From NCBI GenBank assembly GCA_029532415.1, contig JAQOTA010000022.1, positions 62,001 to 126,000 of the forward strand: a stretch of 64,000 nucleotides of DNA. Reading direction: 5' to 3'. Shown here one piece after another: positions 57,201 to 64,000 of this stretch (position 1 is the stretch's first letter; each line of letters begins with the position of its first letter). The position numbers and the translations under genes were made by a program. The stretch is from Marasmius tenuissimus (taxonomy: Eukaryota > Basidiomycota > Agaricomycetes > Agaricales > Marasmiaceae). Below the pieces are notes generated by a model, which worked only from the letters and a program-made list of their open reading frames with translations, had not been told where the DNA came from and made no database searches.

Positions 57201-58459
57201 CCTGGTTTTTCGATCTCCAAAATCATATCCCTAACCACCTCTTCTAGGTCCCCCAGGAAAGGTCTCATAAGGACGGGAGTGGCGCTTCCTCGAGGTGATG
57301 ACTTTTCATTCCGCAACAGAAGCAAGTGCTGACGGAGTCTCGCAGGTGCCATGGAGATCGTCTCCGCCATATACAAAGGTTTCCACGGCTTACCGGAGCT
57401 CTACGGGGCTAAACTTCGTGCTGAGCCCGAAGTGACGGGGATCGTCAGCGGCGTCAAGGAGGCCGGGAAGGTGCACTTTCCCTACAGATCTCAAAAAGTA
57501 TCTGACTCACTCTGATAAAGGGGCTCTACTACGGCTACGTCGATGGCTTATCGAGTCTCTGGAAGGAGCCGTGGAGGGGGGTTCGAAAGGAAGGTTTCGT
57601 TGGATTAATAAAAGGGTCTGCGAGAGGCGGTGCGTCATGACTGTTTTTCGTACCGTCGTTGAGACAGCTGAGACCTCTGTTAGTTGGCAATGCCGCATTC
57701 CTGCCTTCTGCGGGTATCATTGGTCTGGTCAAACATCCCATGAAGGGCGCACTTAGGAGCATGCAAAGTTTGCATTCTCTGGTGGTTTCGAGAGATCAAG
57801 ATCACGTACAGTATAGAACTCGCATGCAGGAGGCTCGCCTGGCCGCAGATGCAGGTACCCCCCAGGAACGATACGCCATTTTCCAGAAATTTGAAAAGTC
57901 AGCGGCAGGAAAGCGACAGAGGCGACAGAGCTATGCAAAGTTGGCTTCTGACTACCCCGAGCAGCACTATTCCAACTCGGATATGTCACTCGCGACCAGT
58001 TCGACTTCAACCCTTGTACCCACCACGCCGGCCTCGAAACCCTTACGCACATTACCTCCACGAGCGTATGATAAACACTCTCTCCCGCCCATACCTACTG
58101 AGGAGGAGGAGGACAGGAGCATTCCCCCACCGACTCACACTCAGACCGACTCGGATGTGGATGAAGAAGCATTTCAACATGAAATCTCTCTTGCCATCCA
58201 ACAATCATTGGCAGAAGAGCATAACCGTCACGGACCTCACATTGACGACGAGCAAACACGACTCGTAGCAAATTATATGAACGACATAGATGAATCCCTA
58301 CAATTCTATTTTGCCGACGAGGAACAACGGCACAATCAGAGGTGGGTCGACGAACGCGGGGAATCGTCAAGATCAACCTCTGAGGATGAAGGTCGTCAAC
58401 GCGATATCGATCTCGCCGTCAGGCTTTCCTTGAACGAACACGGGCAACAGCGACAGTAG
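54257..58459 (+). CDS. GT28 sterol-glucosyltransferase-like protein with UIM-like C-terminus
   Basis: About a dozen short introns. The start [13 protein letters not shown] (54257) begins a disordered leader. The N-terminal glycosyltransferase lobe reads [20 protein letters not shown] across an intron (about 54942-54998). The C-terminal lobe has [28 protein letters not shown], then [12 protein letters not shown] and VVPFFGDQ, the nucleotide-sugar motif of GT28/UGT51-type sterol 3-beta-glucosyltransferases. The product is expected to transfer glucose from UDP-glucose to a lipid acceptor. No PH/GRAM region as in Atg26 is seen. Beyond the enzyme, exons near 57390-57770 encode repeated Gly/Lys/Pro amphipathic segments ([24 protein letters not shown]). 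Near the end are two UIM-like helices ([13 protein letters not shown] and [13 protein letters not shown]), suggesting ubiquitin recognition. Acceptor identity is inferred. Confidence 0.85.
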
Positions 58460-58978
58460 AACCACAAGTGTTCCCACGGGTGAACTTCACAGGGCATTTA
58501 CATACCAAGTCAAATTCACGTCGCGAGTTTTGCGAGCATGACTATGACACTTCTGTTCCATTACAACTGTCTGGCATTACATATAATAATGATCCGATGC
58601 TTTGAGAGTATCCCATACGTGCCTAGAGCAGAAAGGCTGTAGGCATCCCCTAATTGAAGGTAACTCAAACAAGAAGACTCACTTGACAATTTTTTTATGT
58701 AACAATACCTCGCATAAAGCGGCACCTTCAATGAGATTTATGAGTCCTTCCCTCCTCGTAAGGCGCCCTGGAGCGAATGGAGAAGGTCTCAATGTCGATG
58801 GATCCGGTACACGGATGTACTCTCCCACAGCTGGGATCGCCATTTTGCTCATAATCATAGACGGAGTATAAAGGCGTATGATCTGAGTAGCCCATCCGAG
58901 GGACCAGGAGCTGTAAACCTGCTTGATAGGACATGTACCCAGGCCTCTAGTCTATCCCTGCCCAAACAACGACAGGAC
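58460..58978. other. Intergenic region between convergent genes
   Basis: About 520 bp separate the stop of the glycosyltransferase from that of NLR2. No gene seen. Confidence 0.5.
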
Positions 58979-61900
58979 TTATGATCTACAAGTTTCGGGT
59001 AAAGAGGCATAACGATAGGGGCACGTCTGAGTAAAGCCGGGCAAATTCGTAGATTAGTCCAGCAAACAAGAATAGTTTTTTAATTAATACACACCTCGAG
59101 CCAATCAAGCAGCTTTTCGCGACGTTTGTTGGACAACGCAGATGGCGACCTCAATAACGCGCAGCCTTGGGTCGCGGAGAAAAACGTCTGGCATAGATGG
59201 AACAGCTCCTCTCCAAAGCCACAATGCTCAAGGAGGGAAGAATCCACCAAGTTCTCGAATATCCCGTGCACCTCGATGACAGTAAAACGGGGTGACCCAC
59301 TCTGGGCTACCGACACGAAAGCGGAGACCAGAGCTTCCACGGTCTTTAGGCAAGCAATCTGATATTCTGTACGCCTGCATTCAGACCAGACGACAAATGG
59401 GTACGAGGTTGAGACTATGGCTTTGTCTGAGGTAGAGAAGCAATCACAGTCTGCAAGGGTAACGGAAAGAGAAGAATGATCGAACGCGAGTGCCTCGTCT
59501 ACGCGGCGTGTGAAAGAGCACGAAGATCTGCCACCAGTGTTATTGAGGATGACCCAGTGTAAAGCATCGTCGCTGGCAGCCATCGGTGTGTTGCCTGGAT
59601 ATTCGAGGTGGAAGCTTTTTGGTAGTTTGGTGAAGCGTTCGATGATGTCGGGAGACACTGATGTAGTCTTGAACGAGCGTCAGCATGAACATGTGGGGTC
59701 GGGAAAAGGAAAGGCGATAACATACATCGGACTGTAACCTTGATGCTATACTACCAAACACTTCCTCCCAACTCAAGCAGCGTTTTGTACCGGTATAGAG
59801 AAAGGAGTCCGCGGACTGCGAGAGGAGTTGACATAGATAGAGAGCCCCCAAGTCCAGATTTTGGAGGTCATGCAATAAATCCTGATTGGGTTTGGGGAGA
59901 TCGGTACAAAAAGGAATCCATTGCGTGACCAAGATTTCCTGGTTTCTGTGCAATTGACTCAGGCTAGCGGTATTCGTGATGTCAACCGATCGTTGGGAGT
60001 GAGTCTCAAGATTTCTTACCTGTACTGCCTGAGCTGCACGGACGAAGTGGCTTGCAACCACCTTCGAGCCAGGAGGTGGTGCCGAGAAGGTCGATCGATG
60101 TAAAAGGGTCCTGAACGAGTTGAATCGAAGAGATAATCGGTAAAAGAGGTGTGAAACACGCTGATATTGTCCCACCCGCCCCCAATGTTGAGGACCGAAT
60201 GCATTGCTCGAAGCATCAGGTCGGCTTCTCCCGGGGACCAGCCCAGCAACGACTCGATGAACGCGGGACGAGCAGTGCCATATGGACGAAGGACGAAGAT
60301 TGCGGCCAAGATGGCGACCAGTTTCTCGCGGTTGGGGTTAACAGAGAGTACGATGTGGTAGAGAAGATCAAGTTGGGAGAAGGATGATTCCGAGGTCTAA
60401 TTTTCGGGGATATAGTCAAGAATGATACGGAGTTGAGCTATCGGATTAGAATATGGAAGCTTGGTGAACTTCACGACAATCCACCAGAATAAATGTCGCT
60501 AGATTCTGACCGCTCACGAACGCCCAAATCGCTCGTGAGCGGTCATGAGCATTGTGAGCCTCGGGACGGCTCACAAGTGAATACGGGACACCTCGTTTCT
60601 TGTGTGCCCTCGTGAGCACTGCGAGGCTCGCAGTGCTCATGAGCATATCAATGTTCCTGAGCTTCCGTGAACTCAGCTTTTCTCACATTCGCACATGAAC
60701 AGACTGCGAAAGGGAACAAAAAAAAATATAGAAATACAAAACAATATTAGTACATTGATTGTGACTACCTAACTAATATGCAGCTAAACTAGCTGAATAC
60801 ACGCAGTCTAATTATCGACAGTACTCAGCGTATTCAACCTTCCAGTCTATCACATCCGTTCGTGTCGTCCTGCTGCAGTGGGAATAGTCAGCAAGGTGTG
60901 ACTCATCGAGACGTTCAGAAGGCTAGAACATACCTCTGACATGTTAACATACTTCTGATAGATAGTGTCAACACAGTTGATAAGAAGAACGAGGGGGGGA
61001 AGGATCCTGAGGATGGGGGATAAGTATCCAGGGAACGGGCAGGTATTTATATATCTTGGGGATGGTCCGTGCGCCGTCTTTCCTTGCCTATAAACGGTAG
61101 TCCCAGCCCGCCAGCTTCATCATGACGTCGGTGGTGCACGGACCTTTTGATCACGTTTCTAAAGTGTGCGTTCGACGTTATCTCCAGACTCTGGGTGATT
61201 CTTGTCAGAGGAAGTTCATTAGACAGTCAGACAAGAACAGAAGGATGCGCATACCTGTCCTTCATTATAGTCCACTCTTTGTCTTCAAGAAGATCCCATG
61301 TACGTCGTGCCGGTTTTCAAGCCGCCTATTTTTCCTTGAGGTGAAAGATACCTTGCATCGTCACAGTTGACCCAACAACTTGCAGTATGGAGCCATCCTG
61401 GGCAAAGGGGTATTCATCAAGGTTTATGGCAACAATAGCGGTAGTGTGCTGTTGAACATCCAGTGACAAAGTTGACTACGGCGAGGGCAAGGGCAAGGTG
61501 TTGATGGTTGTTGCGATACAAGAGCGGGATGAGGTGGCTGTGCAGCCCGCGTTCCCAGGATATGGCTAACGCGAGTTCCATTTCGTCTAACGCCCAGGGG
61601 AAAATCGAGTGCCGGGTGCTTGCATCCTTGAATTTCGGCCTGGAAGGATCACATTGGGTCATGGTATGGACGTTGATGAAGCAGCCATAAGCCTCAGAGC
61701 TGTTCCTGAGCATTGATGAGCAGCTATGAGACTCAGAGATGCTCGCAAGCGCTTATGAACTGGCCTGAGCCTCACAGCTGCTCACAAGTGCTCATGCACA
61801 GCCCGGCTGTTCAGGAACCCTCATATTAACTCCACTTATTCGTGTCACCTCACGAACACTGTAATCACTCGTGATTGATCAGAATCTATGTACATATTTT

Positions 61901-62949
61901 CTGGTGTCGTGACATAGACAAACTGGCCAGATGCCTTCCGAACAAGACCATTCAACTCCTCCCTCGACGGCCAAGGTGACGGGAAGGGAAGACGAGCGTA
62001 CTTGGGGCTTTCACGAATGATTTGGAATTCATGAAGGAGATACCGCTCTATGTCCCGATCCGGCCGAAAAGTTTCGTCTAACACAACCCTTTCGGTAACC
62101 CGACCAAGATCCCTCGCATCGAAGGCTTCCTGAATCCATGCCTCCGGACGACTGCAGATAAGGAATCGCAGAGGAGATCGAGGGGACTGCTGGTAGGAGG
62201 AGAGAATGGCAGAAAGGATCCGGAGTTGAGTTTCCTCGTCGCCGCATTCGTCCAAACCATCGATGATGACCAAGTTCGGATCCTTTTGCGCAAGGGAAAT
62301 TTTGGCCAAACACTTCCGAAGATATCTTCGCCATTTTCGTCCCACAACGGGCTTCAAGACAAGCTCCCGAAACTGATCTTCCAACTTGGCCTCCAGAACC
62401 ATGGGGTCTTCCACGATTCTCTGGTGAATGAAAGTTCGGAGGGAAGGTATCTTTGCCACGAGTCCATGCGCAATCGTCAACATCAAAGCGGACGGATTGT
62501 TTCTCTTGGGTTCGGATCTGAAGAAGAAAAACGACGCTACAAGCGCAGTTTCTTCGCAGGATTTGGTGACGGTCATCGCAATAGCCGACTTGCCAACCCC
62601 TGCTGTGCCAGAGAGCAGAAGCATGGGAACAGAGTGCTTGTCGGAGACTATCCAGTCATGAATAACTCTAAGGGCATCCTCACGAGTTCCCTCCAGGCAC
62701 TCTCCCTTTGCAAACTGCTCCTCGGACGTATGTGTAGCCCCTACGCCGGCAACTGCATCCCACAGAGACTTGTGTGCTAACAAATATCGGTCAGGGTTGT
62801 GAGATGGTCAGGAAAGGGCTCGGAAACGTACGATTCGAGGCAGCTGAGGTAAAATTTTTCACCAAGTCTCGCCCAACATTGATAACTTCCAGATCTCCCG
62901 CTCCGGTATGGACGTTCTGATCTTTGCCATGATTCAAGTTCTGGGTCAT
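58979..62949 (-). pseudogene. NACHT-domain NOD-like receptor NLR2, disrupted by A2
   Basis: Start at 62949 (MTQNLNHGKDQNVHTG) with VINVGRDLVKN, analogous to the N-terminus of NLR1. After an intron (about 62779-62831), the NACHT part has GTAGVGKSAIAMT, VIIDGLDECGDEE and FLICSRPEAW. The frame is interrupted at 61907 within GQFVYVT by A2 and resumes at 60481 as IVVKF. Discounting A2 and one duplicated dinucleotide gives VTIVVKF, matching the paralogue. An in-frame TAG lies at 60397-60399. Beyond it are HTSFTDYLFD, WIPFCTDLPKPNQDLLHDL and the C-terminal region (ADCDCF, ACLKTVEALV), ending at 58979. The order parallels NLR1. This copy cannot encode a full NLR. A truncated NACHT protein ending in A2 sequence is conceivable. 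Confidence 0.85.
60482..61906 (+). mobile_element. A-family DNA transposon, copy A2 (full length)
   Basis: 1425 bp with ends CACCAGAATAAATGTCGC and TTTTCTGGTG, flanked by a 2-bp duplication TC (60480-60481, 61907-61908). The duplication is confirmed by restoring the interrupted NLR2 reading. It shares with A1 the terminal 12-bp inverted repeat (GACCGCTCACGA / TCGTGAGCGGTC), subterminal GTGAGC/GCTCA repeats, a GGTATTTATATATC box near 61040 and a GTGCACGGACC block near 61133. No transposase. A short open frame (61122-61370) lies in a part not conserved as protein among copies. Confidence 0.88.
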
Positions 62950-63339
62950 ACTGCCCAAACGAGTATTCTGCGACCCCTTTTCTTCCGGTGTGTTTATTTA
63001 TTTTATCGAATAAATCAATCAAGGAGAACCAGCGGGGATATGATGAAAAAATGAGGGTACGGAATGGGCAGTCGTGGTTGGCGCCGTTGTGCGTGTTCAA
63101 GTTTCAAGAGTCGAAACACATTCAGTATGACCAGTGTCGTTCAGAAGAAGGCTTTGAGCCTGGAAGGTGCGAGAAGAATAGGTGCTGTAGTGGTCCAGAT
63201 GTGAGCGCCGCAGTAGTAAATAGCGACACATGGATGGGGACGACATGGACGACGTGAGTGACAATCCGAACAAGGCGCAACTCGGGCGCTAAAAACTGAA
63301 TAGAGCCCTTGAATGGACGCCTATCAATCCTCTTTCTCT
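62950..63339. other. Upstream flank of NLR2
   Basis: Presumed promoter side of the disrupted NLR. No gene supported. Confidence 0.45.
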
Positions 63340-63399
63340 AACCTCAGGACCACCATAATCACTCACGATTGATCAGATTCATTGTACACATTTTCTGGT
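63340..63399 (+). mobile_element. Solitary A-family 3' terminus
   Basis: About 60 bp matching the last part of A2 (61850-61906), including CACTC..GATTGATCAGA and the end CATTTTCTGGT. The matching 5' terminus is not present nearby. It directly abuts the duplicated RING-gene segment. Either most of an element has been deleted, or the terminus marks a rearrangement breakpoint. Confidence 0.65.
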
Positions 63400-64000
63400 A
63401 TTCACGCCATGGGAAGGCTGCTGTGGAGAAGGACAAATTGATTGAAGAGCTGACACATGCAAAGGAGGAAGCTGAGAAAAAGGTGCGGCGAATTTGCCTT
63501 CTGTGCCACCCACCAGCTCACAAAGACCACTAGAATCGCTTGTTGAAGCAAAAGCTCAAAGCGCTGACCTCTTCGAAATTCTCTCGGACACCGACAGACC
63601 ACGCGAACAATTCCCTTTTCGTCGACTATTCTGACACTGTACGGCAACCTAGTCTTCGTCCTACTCTCCAACACTAATTGAAGCTTAATATCCTCTTAGG
63701 CCCAGTAACATTCTGGCCTGTATTTTTACATTACAGCTGCAAGATGTATTCGTACCGTGCGTCAATACTCACCCATGAACTCTAGCTTATGACAGCAGTG
63801 AGCATGGATTTGAAGAAAGTTTCCTGCTGCGGCCTGCCTGAGGCTCGAACTTGTGCTCGCGATTGTCCATCACAACTGCTGCGCGTACTGCGGCTCCGGA
63901 CGAGGGCTCCGGTCTTTAACTTGCACTTGGGTGCTTACTAGAGTCGGATGACGAGAAGAGGAGTCCTCGGAGGCCGATCATTCTAATAAATACAGCGATT
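63400..64000 (+). repeat. Segmental duplicate of 53580-54229 (runs off window)
   Basis: From TTCACGCCATGGGAAGGCTG onward this follows 53580-54229 in the same order and orientation, with substitutions and a few small gaps. It contains the end of the RING gene and the intergenic DNA before the glycosyltransferase gene. It is still matching at base 64000. Confidence 0.9.
63402..63676 (+). pseudogene. Partial RING/coiled-coil gene (3' end only)
   Basis: Encodes the last part of the coiled coil (GKAAVEKDKLIEELTHAKEE) and, after an intron with the same position as in 52832-53860, the terminal exon ending RPTLQH plus TAA. RING domain and upstream exons are missing. The remaining reading frame is still open, so the duplication is fairly recent or parts are under constraint. 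Confidence 0.75.

Noticed and set aside
61122..61370. 82-codon frame inside A2
   Set aside because: Not preserved as protein in A1 or A3.
63402..63674. Minus-strand 90-codon frame
   Set aside because: It is antisense to the duplicated coiled-coil exon.

Overview
The window is nuclear DNA of a filamentous fungus, most likely an Agaricomycete basidiomycete. The host-type genes are split by many short introns (about 48-75 bp, GTRNGY...YAG). The gene mix is typical of mushroom genomes: NACHT NOD-like receptors, a KDZ transposon, an M35 peptidyl-Lys-type metallopeptidase, tandem MDR reductases and an SLC41-type transporter. No rRNA, tRNA, CRISPR or prokaryotic feature was seen. Species cannot be named from the sequence alone.

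Layout. 1-1,000: the end of a non-autonomous DNA transposon (called the A family here) lies against the C-terminal remnant of an NLR gene. 1,537-11,307: a complete Ty1/copia element (copia1) with target duplication CAAGA. Its 5' LTR is split by an unknown 2.7-kb insertion (duplication CTGG), and its integrase is split by a 746-bp solo LTR (duplication ATACA). 13,549-19,520: a decayed second copia element (copia2), followed on the right by an inverted piece of a third (copia3). 21,123-23,923: an apparently intact NACHT NLR (minus). 24,749-32,661: the host gene island, with a low-complexity hypothetical protein (minus), an SLC41 divalent-cation transporter (plus), two tandem ToxD-like reductases (plus) and a secreted M35 metallopeptidase (minus).

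33,919-52,621: a nest of DNA transposons. A MULE-type transposase gene (minus) holds A-family copy A3 (36,085-50,469; 2-bp duplication GG). A3 in turn holds a 12.9-kb KDZ element (36,389-49,316; 248-bp terminal inverted repeats; 5-bp duplication ATATT). The KDZ element carries a multi-exon transposase and six cargo genes: a small helical protein, two related small genes, a coiled-coil protein, a protein ending in an RNase H1 N-terminal-like domain, and an HMG-box-like protein with a long disordered tail. A second A copy (A1) sits beside the 3' end of the MULE gene.

52,832-58,459: a RING-finger/coiled-coil gene and a GT28 sterol-glucosyltransferase-like gene whose C-terminus carries two UIM-like motifs. 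58,979-62,949: a second NACHT NLR (minus), broken by A-family copy A2 and by a nonsense codon. 63,340-64,000: a loose A-family terminus next to a partial duplicate of the RING gene.

The window therefore records layered transposition. The NLR genes were hit repeatedly by one A family whose termini (CACCAG...CTGGTG), 2-bp duplications and dense subterminal repeats resemble CACTA/EnSpm elements. Several transposon genes carry stops best explained as CGA-to-TGA changes, as expected from C-to-T mutation at CpG. The most noteworthy object is the complete, cargo-bearing KDZ element with readable boundaries.
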